A stretch of 64,000 nucleotides of DNA from Cellvibrionaceae bacterium (GCA_025800365.1 JAOXRT010000080.1:62001-126000), one strand, 5' to 3'. Counted from the first letter of the stretch, positions 8,880 through 18,227 are shown. Notes: generated by a model not told the origin, from the letters alone. Made by a program: numbers and translations.

Positions 8880-9773
8880 ATGCAAATTAAGAACCTCATT
8901 AGCTTTGTAAAGGTGGCCCAATTAGGCAGTTTTCACGCCGCCGCCAAGCAGCTGCATAGCTCACAGCCCGCCATATCTGCACGAATTAACTCGCTTGAGA
9001 ACGAGCTAGGGGTGCAACTGTTTGAAAGAGATGCCAGCGGTACCCGCCTAACCAGCCGAGGCCAGCAGTTGCTGCCACTAGCCCAGAAGATGTGTGCTCT
9101 ACAGCAAGATATGAAAGAGCAGCTGCGCGATATACTGCCAGAGCGGGGTATTGCTCGTATTGGGGTATCCGATACCTTAGCTCACCTATGGCTAACCAGC
9201 ATGCTAAGTCGCTGGCAAGAGCGCTTACCCTTAATGGAATTTGAGATCTGTGTGGATGTCAGCAACAACCTGAACCAGCAGCTTTTAAAACACCAACTCG
9301 ATCTTGCCTTTGTCGTTGGCCCACGGCAAAGCGATGAGCTACGCAGCGAGCCACTTATTGAATACCCACTATGTTGGGTAAGTAGCCCAAGCCTAGCAAG
9401 CAATTGGCATGGCCAAATAAGCCTAGCCGAGTTGAGCAAACACCCTCTCTTAAGCTTTCCTCGCAATAGCTTACCGGGTAGCCAATTGCAAAGAATGTTA
9501 GCCGAGGCCGAACTAGACGAGGTGCACCTACACAGCTGCAGCTCATTGGCAAATCTGCTGCCACTTGCAGAACAGGGCCTTGGCAGCGCCTTAATACCAG
9601 AAGCAGCCGCCAGCAAAGCCGTACAAAATGGCAAGCTAGAAAAACTGGACGTAAAACCGAGCCCAGCCCCCCTTCCCTTTATCAGTTGCTGGCGAGCCGA
9701 CGACGACCGCCACCTAGCGCCATTGTTGGCGCAGATTGCTTTGGAAATTGTTGCTCAGGAGCAGTTTGAATAA
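8880..9773 (+). CDS. LysR-family transcriptional regulator (CbbR/CysB-like short form)
   Basis: 297 residues. The N-terminal winged helix is plain: IKNLISFVKVAQLGSFHAAA then SQPAISARINSLENELGVQLFERD (residues about 3-56). A periplasmic-binding-type effector domain follows (residues about 90-295, starting ARIGVSDTLAHLWL). It is divergent from the acyl-CoA dehydrogenase pair with a shared 178-bp control region, the usual arrangement for LysR regulators and their targets. The effector may be an acyl-CoA intermediate, but nothing in the sequence shows this. Confidence 0.92.
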   Translation: MQIKNLISFVKVAQLGSFHAAAKQLHSSQPAISARINSLENELGVQLFERDASGTRLTSRGQQLLPLAQKMCALQQDMKEQLRDILPERGIARIGVSDTLAHLWLTSMLSRWQERLPLMEFEICVDVSNNLNQQLLKHQLDLAFVVGPRQSDELRSEPLIEYPLCWVSSPSLASNWHGQISLAELSKHPLLSFPRNSLPGSQLQRMLAEAELDEVHLHSCSSLANLLPLAEQGLGSALIPEAAASKAVQNGKLEKLDVKPSPAPLPFISCWRADDDRHLAPLLAQIALEIVAQEQFE

Positions 9774-9819
9774 GGCGCCAGATTAAATAAAGTACAGCTA
9801 AAAGCGAATACTGGCCTCA

Positions 9820-10512
9820 TCAGTTAAGGCCTAGGCGACAGCTCACGATATTCGCCAAGGACCAACTTAGCGGCAAGACCAAATACAAAACAGGAAACCA
9901 CATACTCACTACAATCGGCCCAGTTAAACGTATTTCGGGTTGAAACAAAATAAAAATGAGTACACCCCATAGGTACGGAAGAACCATAAGCCCCGCCACT
10001 AAGAAAAGTTGAGCGATAAGCGATAGCTCTATTTGCTTTTCAGCACGCTTGATCAGCACCCAGGCTAAACCAGCATAGGCCATCGACAAGGGGTTTAGCC
10101 ACATTTGAATATTACTTTCGTGTAGCTCACGCGCAAAAGCAAACTGCCAAAAATCTTGCTCTAGAAATAACTGATGGGGCTTGCCTGCCATCCACTGCGG
10201 CCAAAATTCAACACTCAAGCGAGATGCATCATCCATATTACTGAGGTACATAATAGCAACAGCCAAGATTGTAAAAACAAAAAGCCCTTGAAGCATCATA
10301 ATGGCCCTTAGCGTGTTTGATGTGCTAAGCAAAAACGGCCACACACTTCGCGCTGTTTGGCTTAGCAACCATATTTGAGCTGAGCTAGGATTGCCATCAA
10401 GCTTTTTAGTATTGTATTCCTCGTGTAGATCACCTATCAAAGCGTCAGCGATATGAAGAGGCAAACACATCCGCAACAGTCCAGAGCAGAACCTTAAAAG
10501 CCAACTAGACAT
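9820..10512 (-). CDS. Membrane protein with permease-prefix domain 2
   Basis: 230 residues from an ATG at 10512, whose first bases overlap the stop of the PadR gene; GGAG lies 8 bases upstream. Residues about 5-60 (LRFCSGLLRMCLPLHIADALIGDLHEEY) match the permease-prefix domain found at the start of some ABC permeases beside PadR regulators. Here only the prefix and four or so membrane segments follow; the FtsX/MacB permease core is absent, so this is a prefix-only protein. It is translationally coupled to the regulator, so the two work together. Confidence 0.7.
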   Translation of the reverse strand: MSSWLLRFCSGLLRMCLPLHIADALIGDLHEEYNTKKLDGNPSSAQIWLLSQTARSVWPFLLSTSNTLRAIMMLQGLFVFTILAVAIMYLSNMDDASRLSVEFWPQWMAGKPHQLFLEQDFWQFAFARELHESNIQMWLNPLSMAYAGLAWVLIKRAEKQIELSLIAQLFLVAGLMVLPYLWGVLIFILFQPEIRLTGPIVVSMWFPVLYLVLPLSWSLANIVSCRLGLN

Positions 10513-10843
10513 AAACAATACTCCTAAGCTGCGCCAGATCCCACATGGTGGTTAATTGTTGACGGCTTCGCTGCAGAGCCTTTCTACCGACAGTCGTCAC
10601 TTCAATCATTCGCTTAGCCTTACCACCACGTTTAGCAGTAGCGCCATCAAGATTGCTTATCACCAGCCCCCTCTTTTCCAAACGCTCAATCGTGGCATAC
10701 AAGGCTCCCAAACTCACATCACGCGCTATGGCCTCATGCAATTGTTGACGGATACTAGCGCCATACGCCCCCTTTCCTAGCGACAATACCGCTAGCAATA
10801 CATATTGTTCGAACTCGCCGAGTTGCAACTCATCTTTTGGCAT
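10505..10843 (-). CDS. PadR-family transcriptional regulator
   Basis: 112 residues, typical for the short PadR type. It begins LQLGEFEQYVLLAVLSLGKGAYGASIRQQL and continues VSLGALYATIERLEKRGLV, the PadR winged helix, then GGKAKRMIEVTTVGRKAL for the wing and C-terminal helix. It overlaps the downstream permease-prefix gene by 8 bases (ATGTCTAG). A short inverted repeat at 10866-10880 is a possible self-operator. The signal is unknown. Confidence 0.9.
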   Translation of the reverse strand: MPKDELQLGEFEQYVLLAVLSLGKGAYGASIRQQLHEAIARDVSLGALYATIERLEKRGLVISNLDGATAKRGGKAKRMIEVTTVGRKALQRSRQQLTTMWDLAQLRSIVYV

Positions 10844-10865
10844 AAAACTGATCTCAAGCTATTAT

Positions 10866-10880
10866 TACTATAAAGTAGTA
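10866..10880. promoter_or_regulatory. Inverted repeat TACTA-TAAAG-TAGTA upstream of padR-like gene
   Basis: Five-base arms around a 5-base spacer, 23 bases upstream of the PadR start codon in AT-rich DNA. It could be a PadR operator because these repressors usually regulate themselves. Short AT-rich inverted repeats also arise by chance. Confidence 0.3.
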
Positions 10881-10965
10881 TATATAAATAAATACGCAAG
10901 AAATTATTTGAATAAATCAAGTCATCAGACAACAGCCTGAACAGTGGATTTATAAAGTTAAATAG

Positions 10966-11178
10966 CTAAACGTAAAATACAGGAATAGAATATGCGATCA
11001 ATTCATTGAGACAATAGCTATACAGGCTCAAGAAAACTTGCTCCACCAGCATCATCGCCTGAATCAAAAATAGCAATAGCACTTGAAGGCTTACTGAAAT
11101 AAACGCTTTCCACTTATCGCCCATCGTGGGCAACCAATGTTCTAAAATTGGTGTTTTGGTCTCAAAGAAAATCACCAC
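10966..11178 (-). CDS. Possible small membrane protein (weak)
   Basis: A 70-codon frame with a GTG start, largely hydrophobic after residue 25 (AFISVSLQVLLLFLIQAMMLVEQVFLSLYS, shown here only as composition: one or two membrane helices). There is no convincing ribosome site and I recognise no family. It may be a remnant or chance frame in AT-rich DNA. Confidence 0.25.
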   Translation of the reverse strand: MVIFFETKTPILEHWLPTMGDKWKAFISVSLQVLLLFLIQAMMLVEQVFLSLYSYCLNELIAYSIPVFYV

Positions 11179-11257
11179 AGATATTCACTGGCAAAAATCG
11201 ATAGCTTTTTTACAGCACAAATGAGGCATTAACGAATGAGCTCTAACATGTTTTTCA

Positions 11258-12027
11258 TTACCAACCATTCAGCTGCAAAGTGCACTCATGTAATTCAAGC
11301 GCCTCGTCAAGCTCTTTCTGGTTTAACTCAAACACCTGTACAACCTTGAAGCCGTCTTCAAGGAACTCAGCTGGCTTTTCATCTTGAAAGCGAATATTCG
11401 CACCAAGCTTTGGTAATAGTTCTTTATTGTAAGCAAACAATTTGGCATCGCGTTTATCGATATAGGCTGGCATCATACCTATAATAGTGATGGCTTGCTT
11501 TACTCCAATTTTATTAAAGAACTCAACTTCTTCGGCATGCCATTGACGAATATAATCATCCCTCTCTTTATCTAGATCCCTATCCGTCAACCAGAACCAG
11601 AAACGCCGTAAAAGCGACGGCTCAGAGCCATAATCTGCGTATAAAGGCTGAGTTGATCCTCCATGCCACCCCAGAAAAGCACCTTTTTCCACTACAGTGC
11701 ATGACTGGCTGTTGCTATGTAGTTAGCGCAAGAGGAAGCACAGAGCGTTTTTACTACCACTTTCAAATTCCGTTCAAAAACCAACTCACCAATTTTCATC
11801 CCACCTGTAACAGGGCCTCCACCACTAGTAACATAAAGCGTTTCAACTTCTTTTCCAGCCGTGTTCAGTACACGCTCTAATTTTAGAGCATTCTCCATTG
11901 TGGTATCACCAATAAACTGCATGCGATGCTTGCCTATTAGCTGTACAAAATACCCATCATCAGCACCCCACCAAAATGTGGAACAGGCCGAGATTAGAAG
12001 TGAAAATAAAACTATGAGATATCGCAT
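11258..12027 (-). pseudogene. ClpP-like periplasmic lipoprotein gene split by a one-base frameshift
   Basis: Two abutting frames together read like one protein of about 255 residues. The first (12027 to 11692) begins with a lipoprotein signal (LIVLFSLLISAC) and continues LYVTSGGGPVTGGMKIGELV and TLCASSCANYIATASHAL before TAG. The second (from a GTG at 11694 that shares a base with that TAG) begins VEKGAFLGWHGGSTQP. In intact relatives the CASSCANY serine loop runs straight into a GxxxGWHG segment, so the break falls inside the catalytic fold. Restoring one base at 11694-11697 (for example CTGGTAGTG instead of CTGTAGTG) joins them. It is either a recent frameshift mutation or a sequencing error. 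Stop-restart translation would separate the catalytic halves and seems unlikely. Confidence 0.75.
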
Positions 12028-12113
12028 TAATCGTCCTTGAAGTACAAAGGTCTTCCCTTAAAGCAACCGTCTAAGCAGTTAGATGTACCATTGAAAGCTA
12101 TACTTGGCGTACT

Positions 12114-12569
12114 TTATTTTTCAGAACAACGTTCTAACAAAGCCCCATAACCCTCTTCACGCTGAAAGTCTGGCCTATTAACCTTCTCATTGACCAAAGC
12201 TCTAAACTTATCAAAATCTAATAAGTTTTCGCAGATATAGGCTTCGGTTAGCTTCTTGTCACACATATTATTGTGATAACAAAAGCCCCAGGCACTTAAG
12301 TGAGCTTGAATGGGGAAATAGATGGTTTGTAGTTTTACCCAATCTTCTACGCTTGCCTCATCGTTTTTTCTTAGCTCACTAAATACCTTCTGTATTTCAT
12401 GGGCAGACTTGGAAATCGATTCATTTTGTCCGCTCAGCATCAACTGTAAAACGGCTTCTTTTTTAAGCTTCTCTTGGGCTCGGTCATGCAGAATGAATTC
12501 CCAGGCAGCGTATGCCACCCCCATGGTAACCGCTAAAGCTTGTATCCAATCAGTAATAGAAGGCTTCAT
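12114..12569 (-). CDS. Hypothetical single-pass membrane protein
   Basis: 151 residues. A short cytoplasmic start is followed by one membrane helix (IQALAVTMGVAYAAWEFIL) and then a basic, helical soluble region rich in Lys/Glu. The second half has four cysteines (GFCYHNNMC, AYIC, LERC) that could pair or bind metal if outside. I recognise no family. It sits upstream of the broken ClpP-like gene on the same strand. Confidence 0.55.
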   Translation of the reverse strand: MKPSITDWIQALAVTMGVAYAAWEFILHDRAQEKLKKEAVLQLMLSGQNESISKSAHEIQKVFSELRKNDEASVEDWVKLQTIYFPIQAHLSAWGFCYHNNMCDKKLTEAYICENLLDFDKFRALVNEKVNRPDFQREEGYGALLERCSEK

Positions 12570-12638
12570 TGTTATCCCTGTACAACACTTACATTATTAT
12601 TTTCGACACTTCATATATAGATAAAAACAGAGAGCTTT

Positions 12639-13745
12639 TTATTTTGGCTTAATCAGCCAGAACTTTCCTTTATGAGCCATGCGGCCGGCAAATTCACCTG
12701 CCTGTTCTCCTTCGCCTGCAAAGATATCGGCGCGAATACCGCCGTTGATAGCACCGCCTTTATCTTGAGCAATAAAAACCTGCTCTATCTTGCTGTCGTT
12801 TAATGGATGAGGCACCGCTACATAGGCCATGGTTCCCAAGGGAATATATCGGGTATCCACGGCCAGCGAACGCATAGTGGTTAGAGGAACACCTAAGGCA
12901 CCCAGAGGTGCTTCTTGATTGTAGGACTCTTCTCTAAAGAATACATAGCTTTGATTATTGCCGATCAAACGTTGATACTCGATGGGCGTGGCGGCATCAA
13001 CCCAAGCTCGAATGGAGGGCAAGGAAATTTTTGCGGGGGGTATCTCACCGCATTCGCGTAATACCTTGCCTAAACTGATATAGTTTTCTTTATTTTTGCC
13101 CGCATAGAGTACTTTAACTTTACTACCATCAGGCAATTTGCCTACGCCACTGCCCTGAACATGCAGAACAAAATTATCAAAGGCATTATCGGACCAGAAC
13201 AGCACCTCTGATTCTGCTAGCCCACCAGCTTCAATTTGTTTGCGAGATAAAGTTTTCGCTTTTTTGGAAAACTTATAAATAGGATGCTGGTACTTATCGG
13301 TTTTAGTTTTACTGACATTAACGTAAGACGCATAGTAAGACGTGAACTTTCCTTTATCGCTGCGCGCGGTTTTTGTATCCACCACTAGCTGATAAGGAAC
13401 AAAGTTATTTTCGATATAGTCGTAAACATTGGCCGAATTCAAACCTTCCGCCTCTTGGCATACCTTCGCCCAGCCCTTTGGTAGTTTACTGGTTTTGCAG
13501 TTGTTCTCGATAACCTGCAATAAGGATTTTGGCTCTGGCTTATCCAGCCAGCCAGGCAGCTCATTAAATTGCTGCTTAACTTCATTTATCTGTAGATTGG
13601 CTGTTTTTTTTCGCTGCTCACGGGAGCCTTTTACCTTTGTTTCTACAAGCCGACCATCAGGACATTGGTAACTCTGGGTCTTGGCCTCCAAGTTGATGGC
13701 AAGGCTACTGCTAAGTACGGCAATCGATATTAATAATGGGCGCAT
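12639..13745 (-). CDS. mltA: Membrane-bound lytic murein transglycosylase A
   Basis: 368 residues with the MltA barrel and 3D domains. Diagnostic pieces are FTSYYASYVNVSKT (substrate cleft), DNFVLHVQGSGVGKLPDG, SYVFFREE, GALGVPLTTMRSLAVDTRYIPLG and the C-terminal AQDKGGAINGGIRADIFAG, which contains the catalytic Asp region. It cleaves the MurNAc-GlcNAc bond of peptidoglycan to give 1,6-anhydro products. Unlike E. coli MltA there is no lipobox: the start RPLLISIAVLSSSLAINLEA looks like a type I signal, so the enzyme may be free in the periplasm. It stands alone on the minus strand. Confidence 0.93.
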   Translation of the reverse strand: MRPLLISIAVLSSSLAINLEAKTQSYQCPDGRLVETKVKGSREQRKKTANLQINEVKQQFNELPGWLDKPEPKSLLQVIENNCKTSKLPKGWAKVCQEAEGLNSANVYDYIENNFVPYQLVVDTKTARSDKGKFTSYYASYVNVSKTKTDKYQHPIYKFSKKAKTLSRKQIEAGGLAESEVLFWSDNAFDNFVLHVQGSGVGKLPDGSKVKVLYAGKNKENYISLGKVLRECGEIPPAKISLPSIRAWVDAATPIEYQRLIGNNQSYVFFREESYNQEAPLGALGVPLTTMRSLAVDTRYIPLGTMAYVAVPHPLNDSKIEQVFIAQDKGGAINGGIRADIFAGEGEQAGEFAGRMAHKGKFWLIKPK

Positions 13746-14248
13746 TCTTGGTCCGTGTATGGTTTGAAACAGCTAGTGATTCTGACATAGATTGGAGCAT
13801 TCAAACACAGCATTGTTCCTGAATAATGTTCCTACAAATTACTTTTAAACATGAGCCCATCTAGACTGCCGGAGGCGCCCTAATCAACAAAAGCTTTCAA
13901 AGCGCTACTTTGTTAGAGGGGCTTTACATAAACCGCCACAAAACCAGATCATTATTCACCCAAATCAGAATAATCCACCATATAAGCCCCATTTTCCGAA
14001 TAATCCTCTGCAAAGCTTTGCTAAAATAGCGGCAATTGGAAGCACTGCTTCGCAGCAAGCCCTGCCCTGTCGCCAAAAGTGACCCCGCTCGGCCTACCCA
14101 GCCCACCCGGCCGGATTAGCGTTCACCCTACGCTTACCCTTAATCTGCACTACAATATGCGCAACAGCATTGGGCTTTAATACGCCCACTGACGACTACT
14201 GTTGGCGCTATAGCCGGGTTCCATCTGCTTATGTTTATCGAGGATATT
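13746..14248. other. 503-bp divergent region between mltA and dat
   Basis: This must hold the promoters of mltA (minus) and dat (plus). A minus-strand frame at 13924-14106 codes an implausible Trp-rich peptide and is not called. TGTTCCT occurs twice 13 bases apart near 13814-13834. No RNA gene or terminator was recognised. Confidence 0.5.
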
Positions 14249-15106
14249 ATGACCACAGCCTATTTGAATGGAGAATTTCTGCCCCTGGAAGAGGCCCGTA
14301 TATCACCTATGGATCGAGGCTTCTTATTTGGCGACGGCATTTATGAGGTGATTCCCTCTTATGATGGCAAATTAGTTGGCTTTGGCCCTCATATTGATCG
14401 TATGCACCAGGGTATGGGCTTTATCGATATCAAGCACGATCTTAACCATGAAAAGTGGCGCGAGATCTGTGAAGGCCTTATCGAAAAGAACGGATCGGGT
14501 AACCTAGGCATTTATCTACACGTTAGCCGTGGCGCCGATGTTAAGCGCTTCCACGCATACCCAGACGATGTAGCCCCTACTGTTTTTGGCTTTGCCTTTG
14601 AGATTGCAGCTCCGCCAGTTGCCGATCGTGAGCAAGCCAATGGCTATAAAGTGGCCACCACTGAAGACCTACGCTGGCAGCGCTGTCACATTAAATCTAC
14701 CGCTTTGCTGGGCAATGTAATGCACTTCCAACATGGCTTTAGCAGCGGGCAAAATGAAACCTTGCTGTACAACGCCAAGGGTGAGCTAACTGAAGCCAGT
14801 GCCTGTAATGCCTACATTGTTAAAGACGGGGTTATTGCGACACCACCGCTGGATAATCAAATCTTACCTGGCATTACTCGCTTGATGCTTTTGGATATTC
14901 TACGTAAGCACAGCGATATCACCGTTGAAGAGCGCATTGTCACAATGGACGAAGTCGCCAATGCGGATGAAGTATGGATCAGCAGCTCCAGCAAAGAAGT
15001 TGCGGCTGTTGTTGAAGTGGACGGCAAGGCCGTTGGCGATGGTAAAGTCGGCCCGGTTTGGGAAGCTGCCCAAGCGCTGTATAGCGCCCACAAACACGAC
15101 TACTAA
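14249..15106 (+). CDS. dat: D-amino-acid transaminase (PLP fold type IV)
   Basis: 285 residues from the ATG at 14249. I prefer this start over the ATG at 14231 because GAGG lies 5 bases before it and the protein then begins MTTAYLNGEF like its relatives. Signatures: ISPMDRGFLFGDGIYEVIP near the start, the PLP lysine K149 in CHIKSTALLGN, and LTEASACNAYIV plus LPGITR in the C-terminal half. It interconverts D-alanine and D-glutamate with their keto acids, supplying peptidoglycan precursors. Alanine racemase follows 100 bases downstream, so the two genes form a D-amino-acid supply unit. Confidence 0.9.
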   Translation: MTTAYLNGEFLPLEEARISPMDRGFLFGDGIYEVIPSYDGKLVGFGPHIDRMHQGMGFIDIKHDLNHEKWREICEGLIEKNGSGNLGIYLHVSRGADVKRFHAYPDDVAPTVFGFAFEIAAPPVADREQANGYKVATTEDLRWQRCHIKSTALLGNVMHFQHGFSSGQNETLLYNAKGELTEASACNAYIVKDGVIATPPLDNQILPGITRLMLLDILRKHSDITVEERIVTMDEVANADEVWISSSSKEVAAVVEVDGKAVGDGKVGPVWEAAQALYSAHKHDY

Positions 15107-15205
15107 TGTAATTAGCGTTCAATGTGCTTTAGCGGCTAACCGTTAAAGCACTAATAGAACGAAATAGAAACACACAGAAAGAAATAAAGAATACTCGGAT
15201 TTATT

Positions 15206-16300
15206 ATGAGTCGCCCCTGTCACGCCCGTATCGACCTAGCAGCGCTGCGCCACAACTATCAGCTGGCCTGCGATCTTGCACCGGCTGCCCAAGCCGTCGC
15301 TGTCGTCAAAGCCAATGCCTATGGTCACGGTGCTGTAGCTGCAGCTAAGGCACTTGAGCCTTTGGCGCCTGTGCTTGGGGTGGCGTGTATAGAAGAGGCT
15401 TTAGAGCTTCGTGATGCAGGCATTAAAAAACCGATTCTTTTATTAGAGGGTATTTTTAGCGCCGATGAAGTTAGCATAGCCAGCGAGCAAAACTTCTACT
15501 TGATGGTCGAAAACCTTGAGCAGGTTCAAGCCATCATTCAAGCCAATGTTAGCCAACCACTGCATTGTTGGTTAAAAGTCGATACCGGCATGCATCGTTT
15601 GGGATTACTGCCGGAACAAGCCGACGGTGCCCTAAGCATTTTAAAAGCCAGCGATAATGTACACAGCGATATCATTATTGCCAGCCACTTTGCCAGCGCT
15701 GATGAATTGGATAACCCAAGCAATCAAGCTCAGCTCGATTGTTTTGATCATTTAATTGCTCAAAGTGAACAAGCCAAAGGGCTTGCCCAAAGCCTTGCGA
15801 ATTCAGCTTGCGTACTCAGCCATCCTCAAGCACATCGCCAGTGGTTACGCCCTGGTTTTATGTTATACGGCGCTTCACCTTTTACGGTGCCTCATGAAAA
15901 TGCCAATAAACTAAAACCCGTAATGAGCTTAGTGAGCGAAGTGATTTCGGTACGCCCCATTAAGGCAGGGGAACGCGTTGGTTACGGTGGCAAGTGGCAA
16001 GCAGAGCGCGATAGCCTAATTGCCACCATAGCCTGCGGTTACGGCGACGGATACCCACGTCACGCTCCCAGCGGTACGCCAGTATTGATTGACGGACAAG
16101 AAGCACCGCTGGTGGGCCGCGTCTCTATGGACATGATCACGGTGGATATCACCGAGCTTAAAGATATTGCCATTGGCAGCAAGGCCGAAATGTGGGGGCA
16201 AAATCTTTGCGTTAATCGTATTGCTGATGCCGCAGGCACTATTGGCTACGAGCTGTTAACACGCATGCCAGCTAGGCCTCTTCGGGTATATAGCGAATAG
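15206..16300 (+). CDS. alr: Alanine racemase
   Basis: 364 residues. The PLP lysine is K35 in VAVVKANAYGHGA, and the second catalytic base is Y260 in ERVGYGGKW. SMDMITVDIT is the usual late signature. The N-terminal TIM barrel and C-terminal beta domain fill the normal length. It makes D-alanine for cell-wall synthesis. It follows dat on the same strand and is probably co-transcribed. Confidence 0.95.
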   Translation: MSRPCHARIDLAALRHNYQLACDLAPAAQAVAVVKANAYGHGAVAAAKALEPLAPVLGVACIEEALELRDAGIKKPILLLEGIFSADEVSIASEQNFYLMVENLEQVQAIIQANVSQPLHCWLKVDTGMHRLGLLPEQADGALSILKASDNVHSDIIIASHFASADELDNPSNQAQLDCFDHLIAQSEQAKGLAQSLANSACVLSHPQAHRQWLRPGFMLYGASPFTVPHENANKLKPVMSLVSEVISVRPIKAGERVGYGGKWQAERDSLIATIACGYGDGYPRHAPSGTPVLIDGQEAPLVGRVSMDMITVDITELKDIAIGSKAEMWGQNLCVNRIADAAGTIGYELLTRMPARPLRVYSE

Positions 16301-16344
16301 GCCTGCCGGCTTTTAGGCATTGCTTACCACAAGCAAGCGCTGGA

Positions 16345-17103
16345 TTAAGGTTGCTGTGCTGTTGCCGCTAAGACGATCTCGCGAACACATACATTTTGAG
16401 GCATCTGATAAGCAAACAAAATACTGTTTGCGACATCTTCTGCGCTCAGTACATTACCCATTTCTGTTTTCCAAGCTTCATAGCCATCAATAATCTCTTG
16501 GGAACTGGTATGCGATAGCAGCTCAGTTTCAACGGCGCCCGGAGCAATAGTTATGACTCGCACATTGCTATCGGCTACTTCTTCTCGAATATTCTCAGTG
16601 AGCCCATGTACGGCAAACTTTGTACCGCAATAAGCCGCATGATTAGCAAAGGTTTTACGCCCTGCAATTGAGCTAATATTCACAATAGTACCGCGATTAT
16701 TAGCCTTCATATCTGTAAGCACGGCCTGCATACCATTGAGTAAACCTAAAACATTCACCTCAAACATCTGCTGCCATTCACTGGCCTGCTGGTTCGCCAC
16801 ATCGCCAAGCAACATAACACCCGCATTATTAACAAGCAGATCTACCGGGCCAAATTTTTCCACAGCTTTGGCGATAGCCGCTTGCAGCCCCGATTGATCA
16901 CTAACATCCACCTTGGCACATAGGCAGTTTTTTAAGCCTAGAGCCTCCAAACGCTCCACTCGGCGCGCCAGTAACAGCAGGGGGTGCCCCGCTGCGCTCA
17001 TTTTTTTGGCCAAGGCCGCCCCAATTCCGGAGCTGGCACCTGTAATCACCACTAAGCCTTTTTGATCGGCTGCTGTTACACTATTACTTAGCTTATCTGT
17101 CAT
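16345..17103 (-). CDS. Short-chain dehydrogenase/reductase (YdfG-like)
   Basis: 252 residues, classical SDR. The cofactor motif is VITGASSGIGAAL (about 19-31), then LLVNNAGVMLLGD, and the catalytic S...YxxxK set is VNISSIAGRK with AAYCGTKFAVHGL. The arrangement and length suit NADP-dependent 3-hydroxy acid or serine-type dehydrogenases of the YdfG group. It is divergent from a LysR gene at 17283, with a perfect inverted repeat between them, so it is the likely target of that regulator. The substrate cannot be stated. Confidence 0.88.
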   Translation of the reverse strand: MTDKLSNSVTAADQKGLVVITGASSGIGAALAKKMSAAGHPLLLLARRVERLEALGLKNCLCAKVDVSDQSGLQAAIAKAVEKFGPVDLLVNNAGVMLLGDVANQQASEWQQMFEVNVLGLLNGMQAVLTDMKANNRGTIVNISSIAGRKTFANHAAYCGTKFAVHGLTENIREEVADSNVRVITIAPGAVETELLSHTSSQEIIDGYEAWKTEMGNVLSAEDVANSILFAYQMPQNVCVREIVLAATAQQP

Positions 17104-17196
17104 TATCTTGCCCTCTTGAAGTACTTGTTTGCCTTATTCAACATGGGACTAACTGTAAATAAGCCGGGCCTTGGGATATATAGAGCGCCTGGAACA

Positions 17197-17223
17197 GCAT
17201 TGTTTCCAAGCAAGAAACAATGC
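17197..17223. promoter_or_regulatory. Inverted repeat GCATTGTTTC-N7-GAAACAATGC, probable LysR operator
   Basis: Perfect 10-base arms with a 7-base spacer. It lies in the 179-bp gap between the divergent SDR and LysR genes, about 60 bases before the LysR start. This is the size and place of a LysR recognition site. Binding is inferred from position. Confidence 0.65.
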
Positions 17224-17282
17224 GCTGGAAAGAAGAAATAAACAGACTAGCTAAGCCACCACTGGTTTAGAGCACAGCAGCG

Positions 17283-18185
17283 ATGATTTCTAAAGATATA
17301 AGCCTAAGCGATATACGCACATTTGTAGTTTTGGCGGAGGCCGGTAGTTTTACTAAAGCGGCCGAACAGCTCGGCTGTGGCCGCCCTCAAATATCAAAAC
17401 AGCTGGCACAATTAGAAGACAACCTGGGCTTGAGCTTAGTGATTCGTACCACTCGCAGGCAACAGCTTACCGAACAAGGGCAGTTGTTTTACCAACAATG
17501 CCAACAAGCTTTGCTGGATATAGAGCAGGTCATCGAAAAGCTACAGGATTCACGCGATAAGCTGCATGGCCATCTGCATATCAACTGCGTGGGCGGCCCA
17601 ATAGGAGAAGACATTATCGCCCCGATGGTTAATCAATTCCTAGGGCAGCACCCAGAAATTAAAATCGAGCTGGATTTTAGCAGCCCCAGAGTTGACTTAA
17701 TTCAGGAGCAATATGATTTTGTTTTTCGTATGGGCGAGCTGGAAGATTCTTCACTGATTGCTCGTAAGCTCTGCGATTTAAACATATCACTTTATTGCAG
17801 CCCCAGTTATGCCGAGCAGTATGGCCAGCCGCAAACGCCGGATGAACTTTCACAGCATCGCTGTATTACCGGCAGTGTTCAGCAATGGTCTTTCAAGAAT
17901 CCAGATAACGGTAAGATCGAAGACTTTAGCATTGACGGACAGCTGCAATGCAAAAACGGACGAGTCATGTTAGCTTCAGCCATTGCTGGCAATGGTATTA
18001 TTCGTGTACCGGAGCTGTATTGTCAAAAGGAAGTCAGAGAAGGCAAGCTTATACCTTTACTGCAAGACTGGCGTTTAGTGGCCACACCGTTTTACCTGAT
18101 TTACTTAAAACAGAAAAATCCGGCAGCCCGAATTCAGGCTTTTAAAGATTTTGTTATTGAGAGTTTTGAGTCGCTTAGACTCTAG
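17283..18185 (+). CDS. LysR-family transcriptional regulator
   Basis: 300 residues, CrgA/AaeR-like. The winged helix is DIRTFVVLAEAGSFTKAAEQLGC then RPQISKQLAQLEDNLGLSL. The effector domain has LDFSSPRVDLIQEQYDFVFRMGELEDSSLIARKL. The final residues NPAARIQAFKDFVIESFES closely match a stump at 24480-24551, so a paralogue once stood there. It is divergent from the SDR gene and probably acts on the 17197-17223 inverted repeat. Confidence 0.92.
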   Translation: MISKDISLSDIRTFVVLAEAGSFTKAAEQLGCGRPQISKQLAQLEDNLGLSLVIRTTRRQQLTEQGQLFYQQCQQALLDIEQVIEKLQDSRDKLHGHLHINCVGGPIGEDIIAPMVNQFLGQHPEIKIELDFSSPRVDLIQEQYDFVFRMGELEDSSLIARKLCDLNISLYCSPSYAEQYGQPQTPDELSQHRCITGSVQQWSFKNPDNGKIEDFSIDGQLQCKNGRVMLASAIAGNGIIRVPELYCQKEVREGKLIPLLQDWRLVATPFYLIYLKQKNPAARIQAFKDFVIESFESLRL

Positions 18186-18227
18186 ATCCTAACTATTATT
18201 CAGCGGTCATATTTACAAGGAAGATAA

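Larger units (their letters stand above)
10844..11257. other. 414-bp stretch between padR-like gene and the broken ClpP-like gene
   Basis: It holds the PadR upstream region (with the inverted repeat at 10866-10880) and one weak minus-strand reading frame at 10966-11178. I see no RNA gene, strong terminator or repeat in the rest. Confidence 0.6.

Noticed and set aside
13924-14106. Reading frame of 60 codons on the minus strand
   Set aside because: Composition is odd (many Trp, Leu and Ile), there is no ribosome site, and it lies in the divergent mltA/dat promoter region.
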